The translations under genes and the position numbers were made by a program. Below, one piece after another: positions 25,260 through 34,255 of a DNA stretch of 64,000 nucleotides; position 1 is the first letter of the stretch; the number at the start of each line of letters is the position of its first letter. The notes below the pieces were generated by a model. That model was given only the letters and a program-made list of their open reading frames with translations. It did no database searches and had not been told where the DNA came from. Source of the stretch: Methanobacteriaceae archaeon (GTDB taxonomy: Archaea; Methanobacteriota; Methanobacteria; Methanobacteriales; Methanobacteriaceae); contig DAHVOW010000001.1 in the NCBI GenBank assembly GCA_027318585.1, positions 50,001 to 114,000 of the forward strand, written 5' to 3'.

Positions 25260-26174
25260 TTAGAATTTTGAAGATTTATATCTGCCCTGAAACCTTTCAG
25301 GGGTGGTAGTACGAGGTATATTCCGGTAGAACTCTCCGGCAGTATCAATAATCTCAATGGAAATGTCCCCGATCCTTTCGAAGGCCTTGACCACCCGGGA
25401 GAGATATATGTAATAGGTGGACCTTTCCTGGTCCATTAGATCATCTTCTGCCATCTGGTGGGCAATTCGATTCATGGCATCCCCCTGAAGACTGTGCAGC
25501 TTTTCTTCAGCATCCATGACTTTATCCTTAAGTTCCAGTCTTTCATTGGTGAAGGCATTCATGGAATTAGTCACCATTTTACGGGAGGTATCGTACATGG
25601 ATTTAACTATACCCATCATCTCTCCGTCAACATCATAAGACTCGTTTAGAGCAAAATTAGCTATATGGCATGAATGATCTCCAATACGCTCCAGATCATA
25701 GGCTATCTCTCCAAAAATCATGGTCTTACTAAATTCCGAATAAGGATTCATGGATACCGCGGTTTCCACCGAAGAACGGACCTTTTCCAGCATATTATTC
25801 GTTATATAATCTAATCTGAGGGCCTCTTCGGCCAAACTAGTGTCATGATTAAGGAAGGCCTCAAAGGACTTTTCCAATTGCTGACACACGTGTTTAGCCA
25901 TGTCACTGAGCATTTCCTTGATCAAATAGGACCCAGCATGTTCCCTGGAAGTTGGTTCTTCATGGAATATCTCAGAAAATTCATCAAACTTCTTAAAATC
26001 CAGAATATATGCTCTTCGGACCACTCCCTTTTGTACCAGGGGTTGAAGGAGTTTAGTAACATATCTACGAGTCAATCCCAGCTTTTCAGCTATTTCATCC
26101 TGGGTGGAAGGGCTTTCATACAATATTACATCCAGAACCGCCTTAAGGGTGCTGTTTTTAGCTCTCTTGGTCAT
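25260..26174 (-). CDS. PhoU-domain transcriptional regulator with N-terminal HTH
   Basis: A 304-residue protein. Residues about 8-55 form a winged helix (STQDEIAEKLGLTRRYVTKLLQPLVQKGVV), and the remaining about 220 residues are two PhoU repeats (LERIGDHSCHIANFA and AFERIGDISIEIID). It looks like a PhoU that binds DNA itself, so it could turn the phosphate-transporter state into transcription control. It is read in the same direction as, and just upstream of, the pst genes, with the pst promoter and two palindromes in the gap. Such fusions occur in archaea; the target sites here are inferred. Confidence 0.9.
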   Translation of the reverse strand: MTKRAKNSTLKAVLDVILYESPSTQDEIAEKLGLTRRYVTKLLQPLVQKGVVRRAYILDFKKFDEFSEIFHEEPTSREHAGSYLIKEMLSDMAKHVCQQLEKSFEAFLNHDTSLAEEALRLDYITNNMLEKVRSSVETAVSMNPYSEFSKTMIFGEIAYDLERIGDHSCHIANFALNESYDVDGEMMGIVKSMYDTSRKMVTNSMNAFTNERLELKDKVMDAEEKLHSLQGDAMNRIAHQMAEDDLMDQERSTYYIYLSRVVKAFERIGDISIEIIDTAGEFYRNIPRTTTPERFQGRYKSSKF

Positions 26175-26193
26175 TTAAATCAGCTTGTGATCC

Positions 26194-26835
26194 CTAGTTT
26201 TCCTCTTTCTCTTGAGTAGGGCCACTATCTTTAGTATGATCTTTATCATTGATAAAAGTCACCGATTCCCTGGTGATTGAAATTATCACATATAAAAGGG
26301 CCACAACAACCATTATAGAGATTATTTCGTTGAGTTGATAAAATATGGGCGAATATAAATCTACAAAGGATGAATTTAAGTCCGCAAACCCACCTAAAAG
26401 TTTCACCAGCCCCACCGCCAGTACTACATATCCATATTTTCGTGAGATACTCTTTTCATAACCCAGTTGACGTTCCACAAATGGGAATAGGCCCATTATT
26501 ATAAGGGCTAGTCCAATGGTACGGAACAAATTCCATCCAGTGGCTCTTTCCAATAAGAAGAATAAATCTCCCTGTGGGAGTGAAAAAATGTAGAAAAGGT
26601 ACACAATTTCTATTATTAGAATTATAATCAGGGGGAAGATGTAAAAGATGCTACGCTCCACCCGCTGAGTTTTGACTCCATCCAGTGGTTCCCTGAAAAT
26701 GTGTGACATCACCTGGAATAGCATGGATCCTATCACGGCACCTATGATGGTACCGGTAACTCCTAATTGGGAAGTGGTGTAAGCCACGATACCGGATATT
26801 ACTCCCGCCATCACTATATCCAAAGCCTTAGACAT
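26194..26835 (-). CDS. Integral membrane protein, function unknown
   Basis: A 213-residue protein with about six hydrophobic segments and a hydrophilic, charged C-terminal tail of about 25 residues (KDHTKDSGPTQEKEEN). It lies 19 bp upstream of the PhoU-HTH regulator on the same strand, so the two are probably co-transcribed. A role in phosphate response is possible only from context. I recognise no family. Confidence 0.7.
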   Translation of the reverse strand: MSKALDIVMAGVISGIVAYTTSQLGVTGTIIGAVIGSMLFQVMSHIFREPLDGVKTQRVERSIFYIFPLIIILIIEIVYLFYIFSLPQGDLFFLLERATGWNLFRTIGLALIIMGLFPFVERQLGYEKSISRKYGYVVLAVGLVKLLGGFADLNSSFVDLYSPIFYQLNEIISIMVVVALLYVIISITRESVTFINDKDHTKDSGPTQEKEEN

Positions 26836-26912
26836 TTTATCACTTCTATTTTCAAACCATTGATAAGATTATATTGTTAATATTCCTATTCTAATCCTTT
26901 CTTTTTCGTTGA

Positions 26913-27719
26913 TTATACGCTGTGGAGCGAATTATGACAGTAAGAGCATATCAGATATTCACTACCATCAACTTTAACTGAGTAGTTTGCCATCTCCTTT
27001 TTGTAACCAGACTGACTATTAACCAGGTTAACAATTATCTTATCCTCGTTAATCAGAAGCTGATTGTAGGAAGCTTGGGTGTTTCCCCGTAATTTGCGTG
27101 TGGTGGCTGTTCCAGAGTTAAGGGTCACCATTTTTTCGATCATCCACACATTAGGGACGTGTTTATGGCCATTTAAGACGAAATCAACCCCGTAATCTGA
27201 AAATACCCTTAGAAGGTCGCCGGAATCTAGTAGGATGTTTCTTTCTCTCCCAGTTTGGGGGATGGGTAGAAGGTGATGGTGGAAGGTGACGATTTTACAC
27301 AGGTCACTGGGTATTCTATCCAGTTGAGTTTTAACCCAATCCAACTGGTCTACCCCGATTTGACCATCGTTTATATCCGGTTCTGATGAGTCCAGACCTA
27401 TGATTGCCAATCCCCCATTTTTATCCACATGGACGAACTTACGATGCCCTATTAGCTTTTCAAAATGTATCAGTCCCACGTTACGAGCATCATGGTTGCC
27501 AGGTATGGTGTAGGTGCTGGTTATGGTTTTTAGTTCATCCAGGAAGGTTAGGGCATCTTCATATTCCTGCAGATATCCATGGGTAGTAAGATCACCGGAT
27601 ACAACTATGAGATCTGGATTTTCAGATTCCATTTGTTTTAGAATATTATATTTCAAGTCATGGGAGAAAGTTTTCTCCCCAAAGTGAATATCAGATATCT
27701 GTATTATTTTTCGCTCCAT
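26913..27719 (-). CDS. Calcineurin-like metallophosphoesterase
   Basis: A 268-residue protein with the full metal-binding series of the metallophosphoesterase fold: DIHFGE, GDLTTHG, GNHD, TFHHH and NGHKH. It resembles the cyclic-nucleotide phosphodiesterase (CpdA/Icc) branch, but its substrate is unknown. A C-terminal cysteine pair (CSYCHNS) is unusual and may bind a metal. I start it at the ATG at 27719, which has GGTGATCT immediately upstream; the longer frame to 27770 adds 17 residues with no ribosome binding site. Confidence 0.87.
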   Translation of the reverse strand: MERKIIQISDIHFGEKTFSHDLKYNILKQMESENPDLIVVSGDLTTHGYLQEYEDALTFLDELKTITSTYTIPGNHDARNVGLIHFEKLIGHRKFVHVDKNGGLAIIGLDSSEPDINDGQIGVDQLDWVKTQLDRIPSDLCKIVTFHHHLLPIPQTGRERNILLDSGDLLRVFSDYGVDFVLNGHKHVPNVWMIEKMVTLNSGTATTRKLRGNTQASYNQLLINEDKIIVNLVNSQSGYKKEMANYSVKVDGSEYLICSYCHNSLHSV

Positions 27720-27874
27720 TAGATCACCAACGATACTCGGGCCTTGAATAGTCCTCAAAAATAAAATCACTTTCCATCAATAAAAGGCTTATCACCAAAT
27801 GAGTTTAACAACAATAATTATAGGGGGACAAATTATGGGAAAATATTTAATTCGAGACTTTATTATTGTTTATA

Positions 27875-27947
<73 letters not shown>

Positions 27948-27967
27948 AGTAATATAAAACCAACCAC

Positions 27968-28053
<86 letters not shown>

Positions 28054-28347
28054 TACAACGAACTTGGTGCCATTTCATATATTAACTTAACGGTACCCTA
28101 GAAGCGAGAATTTTTCTCTGGTCAAATAAACATCAATGGCTTATAATCTACGTATTTTAAAGTATTAAATTGGAATTTAGGACTTTAAAACCATTGAAAA
28201 TTTATTACTACAGGTTATGGTATAATTAATACTCAATGGTGTCCACGATTAGATAAATAGGAGTTAAGGTAATTAAGTAATTTATATAATAATCGTGACT
28301 ATATTATCAATGAATGGTGAATTTCATCAAGTCGTGGGGGTGTCAGG

Positions 28348-28521
28348 ATAGAAGTACTTTCTGATTGTTGTGGTTACTGTGGAGCTTGCGTAGCTGTTTG
28401 CCCTCAAAATTGCCTTAACCCCACAGAAAACATTCCGGAGATCTGTGGAGTCTGTGATAATTGTGGTGACTGTCAAGAGGCCTGCCCCCTTGGGGCCATT
28501 AAAATGGAGGGCAGGGAATGA
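28348..28521 (+). CDS. Small 2[4Fe-4S] ferredoxin, apparent ATA start
   Basis: The frame encodes 57 residues with two cluster motifs, CCGYCGACVAVC and CGVCDNCGDCQEAC, the second within a typical ferredoxin tail (ACPLGAIKMEG). It overlaps the next gene by the ATGA at 28518-28521. No in-frame ATG, GTG or TTG exists between the upstream stop at 28318 and the first cysteine. The best start is ATA at 28348, with GGGGGTG ending 5 nt before it. It probably hands electrons to the geranylgeranyl reductase encoded next. A one-base indel in the G5 run at 28336-28340 would alternatively join an ATG at 28314. Confidence 0.75.
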   Translation: MEVLSDCCGYCGACVAVCPQNCLNPTENIPEICGVCDNCGDCQEACPLGAIKMEGRE

Positions 28522-29666
28522 AGTACGATGTGGTGTTGGTAGGTGGACGAATTGGAGGCTCAACTGCATCACTTTTTGCTTCTAAAAATGGCCTGGACGT
28601 GCTCATGATTGAAAAACGCCAGGAAATTGGAACTCCAGTCCAGTGTGCCGAAGCAACATTTTGTAGCACCTTCCAAAGCCTGGGAATGAAACCTTCCCCA
28701 GAATATGTTCGTGCCGAAATATACGGAGGAACCATTCATTCTCCCGATGGAAACCAAGCTAAAATTAAAGGGGAAGAAGTGGGAGGATTAATTTTAGAAA
28801 GAAAGGCCTTCGATAAACATCTGGCCATAGAATCTGCCAGGGCAGGGACCGATATAATGGTTAAAACCATGGTAACGGACCTGATACGTAAGGATGGAAA
28901 GGTATGTGGTGTGGTGGCCAAACACTTGGGAAAAACCATGGAGATTGAAGCTGACCTGGTGATTGCTGCAGATGGAGTTGAATCTCAGATTGCACCTCTA
29001 GCTGGTCTTAAAACCCATTATAGTCCTCAAAATGTCGGTTCTTGTGCTCAGTATGAGATGGTGGGGATGAATGTAGACCCAAATTATGTGGAACTCTACT
29101 TCGGGAAGAATATAGCTCCCGGAGGTTATTTGTGGGTGTTTCCCAAAGGGGAGGGTGTGGCTAACGTAGGGGTGGGGGTTAAGAATTCTCCGTATGCCGC
29201 TTATCATTACCTTCAAAAATTCACATCAAAACTATCGGCCACACCAGTTGAACTTAATGTAGGCGGGGTTCCTCTATCTGGAATGGTTGATAAAACCTAC
29301 ACTGATGGTTTTTTACTGTTAGGAGATGCGGCTGGACAGGTAGATCCTCTTTCTGGAGGGGGGATACACACAACTGTGGAATGCGCAAAAATCGCCGCTG
29401 CGATAGCCTCCGAAGCTATTGAAAAAAATGATGCCTCGGCCCGTTTTCTGAAAAAATATGAAAAACGGTGCAATGAAGCTGTAGGTAATGAAATAAAAAA
29501 ATCCATTAAATATCGCCGTATAATGGATAAACTAGTTGATGAGGACTACAATGCAATAACCAAATTTCTACAGGGACATGATCTGCAATCATTAACAAAA
29601 TTATCCATGATGGGGCTTATTAAAGCACATCCTACTCTCTTAAGACTTTTAAAAGAGATATTATAA
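28518..29666 (+). CDS. Geranylgeranyl reductase family protein (archaeal lipid saturation)
   Basis: A 382-residue FAD-dependent reductase. It starts with the dinucleotide motif VVLVGGRIGGSTASLFAS, has the ribose-binding EKR, CAQYEMVG and LLGDAAGQVDPLSGGGIHTTVE in the FAD site, and a helical C-terminal end. Such enzymes (2,3-di-O-geranylgeranylglyceryl phosphate reductase) saturate the isoprenoid chains of membrane lipids. The upstream ferredoxin overlaps its start and is the likely electron donor. Confidence 0.88.
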   Translation: MKYDVVLVGGRIGGSTASLFASKNGLDVLMIEKRQEIGTPVQCAEATFCSTFQSLGMKPSPEYVRAEIYGGTIHSPDGNQAKIKGEEVGGLILERKAFDKHLAIESARAGTDIMVKTMVTDLIRKDGKVCGVVAKHLGKTMEIEADLVIAADGVESQIAPLAGLKTHYSPQNVGSCAQYEMVGMNVDPNYVELYFGKNIAPGGYLWVFPKGEGVANVGVGVKNSPYAAYHYLQKFTSKLSATPVELNVGGVPLSGMVDKTYTDGFLLLGDAAGQVDPLSGGGIHTTVECAKIAAAIASEAIEKNDASARFLKKYEKRCNEAVGNEIKKSIKYRRIMDKLVDEDYNAITKFLQGHDLQSLTKLSMMGLIKAHPTLLRLLKEIL

Positions 29667-29721
29667 GAATTAAAAATGTAAATATTAAGAGAAGATATAA
29701 TAGAAGAAGGGCGGGTGAAAC

Positions 29722-31077
29722 ATGAACTCATTACAACCAGATATTGATGTACTTATAGCGAATGGTGATGTGGAAAGATTAATTAGTGCGCTGTATCATG
29801 ACGATTACCTCATACGAAAAGAAGCTGCTTTTGGTCTTAAAAAAGTGGGAGATAAAAGGGCAGTGGAGCATCTGATTAATTCCCTACTTTACAAAAACTG
29901 GCATAAAGATTACACCATTTTAACCGGAGTAAGAGAGAATTCAGCAGAAGCTCTAGGTATGATTGGAGATGAATCCGCTATAGATGCATTAATCCAGGCT
30001 TTGGAAGAAGACCCTGACGAAGAAGTGCGCTGGAAGGCTGCCTGGGCTCTGGGAGAAATTGGTAACATCCAGGCCACAGAAGCCCTGATTAAAGCACTTA
30101 AAGATAATGATTGGACAGTGCGCAGACACGCCGCTAATGCCCTGGGCATGATCGGTGATGAAGATGCGGTGGAACCCATAATTAAGGCACTGGATGATAG
30201 GGACTGGCATGTACGAAAATATGCTGCGGTAGCCCTGGGTAAGATGAAAGATGAACGAGCCATACCCATCCTCCTGGAAGCCCTGGACGATGATGATGCC
30301 GATGTGAGATGGAAGACCGGTTCTGCCCTGGTAAAGATGGGCGAGATGGTGGTTCCTTCGGTGGTGACTGTTTTCCAAACGGGAAGTTGGCGCGTGCGTG
30401 GGAGGGCAGCCGAGATCCTGGGAAGAGTTGGAGATGAAAGAGCAGTACCGGTTCTAATTCAATCTTTAACCCATGGAAGATCATTTGAAAAACATAGGCA
30501 TGTTAGAGGGAAGGCGGCCGAAGCTCTAGGAATAATAGGTAACCCTGATGCCCTGGAAATACTCTTGAAAACATTCCACGAAGATGAATATAAATATGTC
30601 CAGGACAAGGCCGAAGAAGCCATAAATAAGATCAGGAAAACCGCTAAAAAAAGGGAAATACTCACCTACGATAATGGAGAAATTTCCTTTAATTATCCCA
30701 GTGAATGGGACCTTATGGACACCCCGGACCCCAAAAAAATCGTGAAGGGTTACTATGCTAACAGCGCCATCAACCTATCACTTAACCGGCAAGCAGACGT
30801 AGAAGAAATCAGCTCTGAAGAATTTGCCGAAATGTTGAGGAACGTTTTGTCCATCCAGAACAGCACCATCATCTCGGAGGATATGTTCGCCCGGGACGGT
30901 ATGGATATCTATCAAGTAGTGGCCGAAAACAACGAAGTAGTCTCCACAGACATACTGGCGGTTTCCTATAAAAAATTAGGTCTTCTGTACTACTTGTGGT
31001 TCGCAGGCGATCCGGAAGTCCTTAAACATGCTGAAGAAGGAATTCAGCTAATGCTGGATACTTTCCATATTTATTAA
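29722..31077 (+). CDS. HEAT-repeat (PBS-lyase type) protein with C-terminal PsbP-like domain
   Basis: A 451-residue protein. Residues about 5-305 are tandem HEAT/PBS-lyase repeats of about 31 residues, each with a pattern like AVEPIIKALDDRDWHVRKYA. From about residue 318 a second domain begins with GEISFNYPSEWDLMD, a PsbP-like fold that also appears in the lipoprotein at 48782. The HEAT part probably binds a partner protein. No signal peptide is present, so it is cytoplasmic. Function unknown. It follows the lipid reductase by 55 bp and may share its transcript. Confidence 0.85.
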   Translation: MNSLQPDIDVLIANGDVERLISALYHDDYLIRKEAAFGLKKVGDKRAVEHLINSLLYKNWHKDYTILTGVRENSAEALGMIGDESAIDALIQALEEDPDEEVRWKAAWALGEIGNIQATEALIKALKDNDWTVRRHAANALGMIGDEDAVEPIIKALDDRDWHVRKYAAVALGKMKDERAIPILLEALDDDDADVRWKTGSALVKMGEMVVPSVVTVFQTGSWRVRGRAAEILGRVGDERAVPVLIQSLTHGRSFEKHRHVRGKAAEALGIIGNPDALEILLKTFHEDEYKYVQDKAEEAINKIRKTAKKREILTYDNGEISFNYPSEWDLMDTPDPKKIVKGYYANSAINLSLNRQADVEEISSEEFAEMLRNVLSIQNSTIISEDMFARDGMDIYQVVAENNEVVSTDILAVSYKKLGLLYYLWFAGDPEVLKHAEEGIQLMLDTFHIY

Positions 31078-31150
31078 ATTCCAACTTATTTTTTTTTAAC
31101 TAAATTATTTTTTTAAATTAATATTATCTAGTAGTTTTCTTTAATTTATC

Positions 31151-31181
31151 AAAAAAAATAATAGACCCAGATTCATCTGGG
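31151..31181 (-). terminator. Hairpin terminator of the CODH/ACS operon
   Basis: Read on the minus strand: stem CCCAGA-tgaa-TCTGGG (31166-31181), then a T-run of eight (31151-31158). It lies 14-44 bp after the last gene of the cdh operon. The plus strand of the same gap has T-rich tracts for the opposing HEAT gene. Confidence 0.6.
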
Positions 31182-31194
31182 CCACGTTATTTAA

Positions 31195-31665
31195 TTATCC
31201 TACCTTGTCCTGGTAGGCCTTCATAGCTTCGTTCAAGACTTCAGTAAAGGAAAGGTCTTTCTTGAGTTCCTCCAGATCCTCCACCGAGAATATCTTTAAA
31301 ACGTTGTCCTTACAGGCATCTACACAGGCGGGGATTACACCTTCGGCATCCAGACACAGGGTGCACTTCTGCACACACTTATGGTCCTCGTCGATTACCA
31401 TCATCCCCACTGGACAGGCAATCATGCACAGGCGGCAGAGAATACATGCATCTTCATCCACCATCAACGTGCCTTCATCCTCTCTAATGGCTCCAGTTGG
31501 GCATATCCTGGCACAAGGAGCCTTATCAGGATGGCATTGCATGCAAAATATCGGTACGGTGCTGCTTTTCTTGACACGGGCCACTCCATGCGCTTTCTGA
31601 CAGGCATTGATACAGTCTTGACATTCACTGCAACGCCGGGGATCCACAACCATCAGGGTCTTCAT
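31195..31665 (-). CDS. 4Fe-4S ferredoxin-type protein of the CODH/ACS operon
   Basis: A 156-residue protein with four cysteine clusters in the CooF/HycB pattern (CSECQDCINAC, CMQCHPDKAPCARIC, CILCRLCMIAC, CTLCLDAEGVIPAC). It resembles PorE/PorF. As the last gene in the cdh operon it is probably the electron carrier or coupling subunit for CODH. Start at ATG 31665. Confidence 0.9.
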   Translation of the reverse strand: MKTLMVVDPRRCSECQDCINACQKAHGVARVKKSSTVPIFCMQCHPDKAPCARICPTGAIREDEGTLMVDEDACILCRLCMIACPVGMMVIDEDHKCVQKCTLCLDAEGVIPACVDACKDNVLKIFSVEDLEELKKDLSFTEVLNEAMKAYQDKVG

Positions 31666-31691
31666 GTTATCACTTTTTCCCCATAACCCAT

Positions 31692-33074
31692 CTAAGATTT
31701 TTCTTTAAGATCTGCGAGGAAACCAGGAACAGCTGATGAGTCCCTTGGACCCACCAGAACTTCCCATCCACTCTCATCTTCGATTTCACCACTAACTGGA
31801 GCAGCTAGTCCGGGTATGATCAGTGTGCGGGTTTCAACCTTATCTTCAATACCGGTTTCCTTGATGAGATCGGCCACGGCCTCCGCGTTAAGTTGGCCAC
31901 CGGCCAGGGAAACATCCACCGCTCTACCTTCAGTGTCCAGGACTAGGAGATAAGCATTGGTCTTGCCCTTGATATCGCCCTCCACGGTGTAGAAGGTTAG
32001 GGCGAAGTTGGTGGTCATGAGGACTGGTGAATCTTTGTCCAAATCCCCAAATTCATAAAGTCCGGCATCCACTGCCTGGGGCTTCCGTGGATCGGTGTAT
32101 ATACCCTGTCTTAAAGTCAAGACCGGAATCAATTCCCAGATATTGGTTCCGTGGAAGATCAGGACATCGGCATATTTGTTCATTAGGGTAGCGGCTATGG
32201 TTGCCTCTCTAATTCCTCCCTGAATTTCATCCTGTTCATATAACCAGGTGAGGGCAGGAATTCCCAGGATAGGGAATCGGAAGTCTTCATCCTGTTCTTC
32301 CACTGCCAGTCGCCGGATCATAACGAAATCATCCAGACTGTCCCCTACGCCCGTCTCCACGAAGGTTCCGGGGTCCAGGACAATATCAGTTATTCCCTTA
32401 TTCCTCAGGGCCCGGCTGATGTTCTTCATCTTCTCCAAGTCGTTAGGTGAGAAGATGGTCATGGGACAATCGTACTCTAAGGCTAACGATGCCATTTCTT
32501 CCAGGTTATTCTCGTTAACTGCGTAGATAAGAGGTCTTTCATCCCCAATTTTTTCCAGGGCAGCTTTCATAGCCACCGGGTCAAATGAACAAAGTATCAG
32601 GGGAAATCTGGTGGATTTAAGCTTGGCAGCTGCTTCGGCGAATTTTCCTGGATCCCCTGAGGTATTCCTAAGGGCTATGGCATCGAGTTTAAGCATTTCT
32701 CCAATCCTTTCAAACTGGGTGTCTTCGATAATCTTAACCCTTTCCTGGAAATCAGCATCGGCCAGGTTATCGGCAATATCAATCACCAGGGCGGTGGGAT
32801 TGTAGTAAGTTAACTCATAACGATACAATACTTCGTCCCCACCAATGGTGACTGTCTTATCACCGGTACCAATGGTGATCTCCCGGACTGCCGGGGCAAG
32901 TATGGCTTCCAGTTCGGCGAAAGCTTCTGGATCCAGTTCTGTGCACAGGTCCAGTTGAGCTTCTTTTTCTGAGAGTTTGGTGGCGAAGGCCATACATGAG
33001 GCCTCTCCACAATCTTCACAGTTGGTTTTGGGGAGTAATTTGTAAATATCCATGGCTGTAACTTGCATACTCAT
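31692..33074 (-). CDS. cdhE: Acetyl-CoA decarbonylase/synthase gamma subunit (corrinoid Fe-S protein large subunit)
   Basis: A 460-residue protein starting with the 4Fe-4S motif around TNCEDCGEASCMAFA (C-x2-C-x4-C then a further C downstream), followed by a TIM barrel and the C-terminal corrinoid-binding domain (PGLAAPVSGEIED). With CdhD it carries the methyl group from methyl-H4MPT to acetyl-CoA synthase. GGAGG is at 33077-33081, which is too close to the ATG at 33074 and ideal for the ATG at 33068 (two codons later), so the real start may be the second ATG. Confidence 0.95.
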   Translation of the reverse strand: MSMQVTAMDIYKLLPKTNCEDCGEASCMAFATKLSEKEAQLDLCTELDPEAFAELEAILAPAVREITIGTGDKTVTIGGDEVLYRYELTYYNPTALVIDIADNLADADFQERVKIIEDTQFERIGEMLKLDAIALRNTSGDPGKFAEAAAKLKSTRFPLILCSFDPVAMKAALEKIGDERPLIYAVNENNLEEMASLALEYDCPMTIFSPNDLEKMKNISRALRNKGITDIVLDPGTFVETGVGDSLDDFVMIRRLAVEEQDEDFRFPILGIPALTWLYEQDEIQGGIREATIAATLMNKYADVLIFHGTNIWELIPVLTLRQGIYTDPRKPQAVDAGLYEFGDLDKDSPVLMTTNFALTFYTVEGDIKGKTNAYLLVLDTEGRAVDVSLAGGQLNAEAVADLIKETGIEDKVETRTLIIPGLAAPVSGEIEDESGWEVLVGPRDSSAVPGFLADLKEKS

Positions 33075-33080
33075 AACCTC

Positions 33081-34244
33081 CTATTCCAGCTCCGTTATCC
33101 AGTTGGATATGTCTGGTACGTCAGTGGTAAGGTACTCCTTGGTGAAGGTGGAGCCTATTTCACTTAAAAGCTGCACAGATAGGGGGTGCAGCATCATGAA
33201 GATATCCACTCCACAGAGCATCATGGTCAGACCGGTGATGATCTCCCAGATGGGCCCCCGGTAATCGGTGGGTCCCCAATCATCGTTTTTCATCCAGGCC
33301 TCCCTGGATCCCCAAGCATTGGTGGTTCCAGAGCTCATGGGCATCTGCAGGTCCTTATCTCCCTTCAGGGCAGAAAGTCTGGTCCGGGTGATGACATCAA
33401 TGGAAAATTCGATACCATAACCCAGGGCACAGGTGGTGGGATCCATTACAATGTCATTGGGTGTGAGTCCCTCCTTCATCAGGTACTTGTTTAGGGTTTT
33501 TTGCATGTTGACATCAGTGATGGCCCAGCTTAAGACCGCATGATTGTAATCAACCGCAGCTTTAGCCACCTTCTTGTAGTCCAGATCGAGGTTGGCAGAT
33601 GCTAGAAGACATCTTTCTCCTTCAGCGGCAGCAGCAGCAGCTTCCAGGATCAGCGGATCTTTCTGAGGGTCACCGGATCCTCCCACCACCAATGGCACAT
33701 CCACCGCCTGCAGCACTTCCTCTATATCCTGGGCCGCTTCACGGGGTGTTTTGTCCATGACCTTGGGGCCGGTTCCAATCAGGTGAATGGTTACCATGTT
33801 AGCGCCGAATTCCTTAACCGCCTTTTTGGCCCAGTCACCAGGGTGGTCCATGACATCAGCAAAGTGTTCACGAATTGGCCGGGGCAGTCCGGGCATGGGA
33901 ATATCAAACACGTCAAAGGTCACCACTGGAGGATTAGGCTGCGGCTCCTCGAAACGGTACAAAGCTTTTTGTCCACCTAAAAATACTGGTTTGCGGGTTC
34001 CAGCTCCCAGTTGAACCTCGGCTACCTCTCCAGGATAATCCTGTACTGGTGGTATAAATTCCAGGGCTTCCATCTTCTCGGAAACCTTCTTTACCATTGC
34101 CTGTTGTTGAACAGCCTGCTGCATTACCCGTTGCATGGCTGGTGCCAGTTGCAGTTCTAGTTCATCAAAATCCATACGAAATTCATTTATTTCTACATAA
34201 TCCGTCTTTTCCAATAGTTTAAGAAGTTGCGATATTTTATCCAT
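33081..34244 (-). CDS. cdhD: Acetyl-CoA decarbonylase/synthase delta subunit (corrinoid protein small subunit)
   Basis: A 387-residue protein with an N-terminal helical region and a TIM-barrel domain (ALYRFEEPQPNPPVVTFDVFD, PLVVGGSGDPQKDP, IVMDPTTCALGYGIEFSIDV), typical of CdhD. It pairs with CdhE. It overlaps nothing and starts 11 bp after the ATPase gene. Confidence 0.95.
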   Translation of the reverse strand: MDKISQLLKLLEKTDYVEINEFRMDFDELELQLAPAMQRVMQQAVQQQAMVKKVSEKMEALEFIPPVQDYPGEVAEVQLGAGTRKPVFLGGQKALYRFEEPQPNPPVVTFDVFDIPMPGLPRPIREHFADVMDHPGDWAKKAVKEFGANMVTIHLIGTGPKVMDKTPREAAQDIEEVLQAVDVPLVVGGSGDPQKDPLILEAAAAAAEGERCLLASANLDLDYKKVAKAAVDYNHAVLSWAITDVNMQKTLNKYLMKEGLTPNDIVMDPTTCALGYGIEFSIDVITRTRLSALKGDKDLQMPMSSGTTNAWGSREAWMKNDDWGPTDYRGPIWEIITGLTMMLCGVDIFMMLHPLSVQLLSEIGSTFTKEYLTTDVPDISNWITELE

Positions 34245-34255
34245 ATACCCACACC

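Noticed and set aside
25021..25260. A classical Pho box in front of pst
   Set aside because: No tandem CTGTCAT-like 11-mers are present; the palindromes found are different and archaea lack PhoB.
30459..30665. Long antisense frames within the HEAT gene and the por, cdh and serA genes
   Set aside because: These are shadows caused by biased codon use in the true genes, without ribosome binding sites or domain signals.
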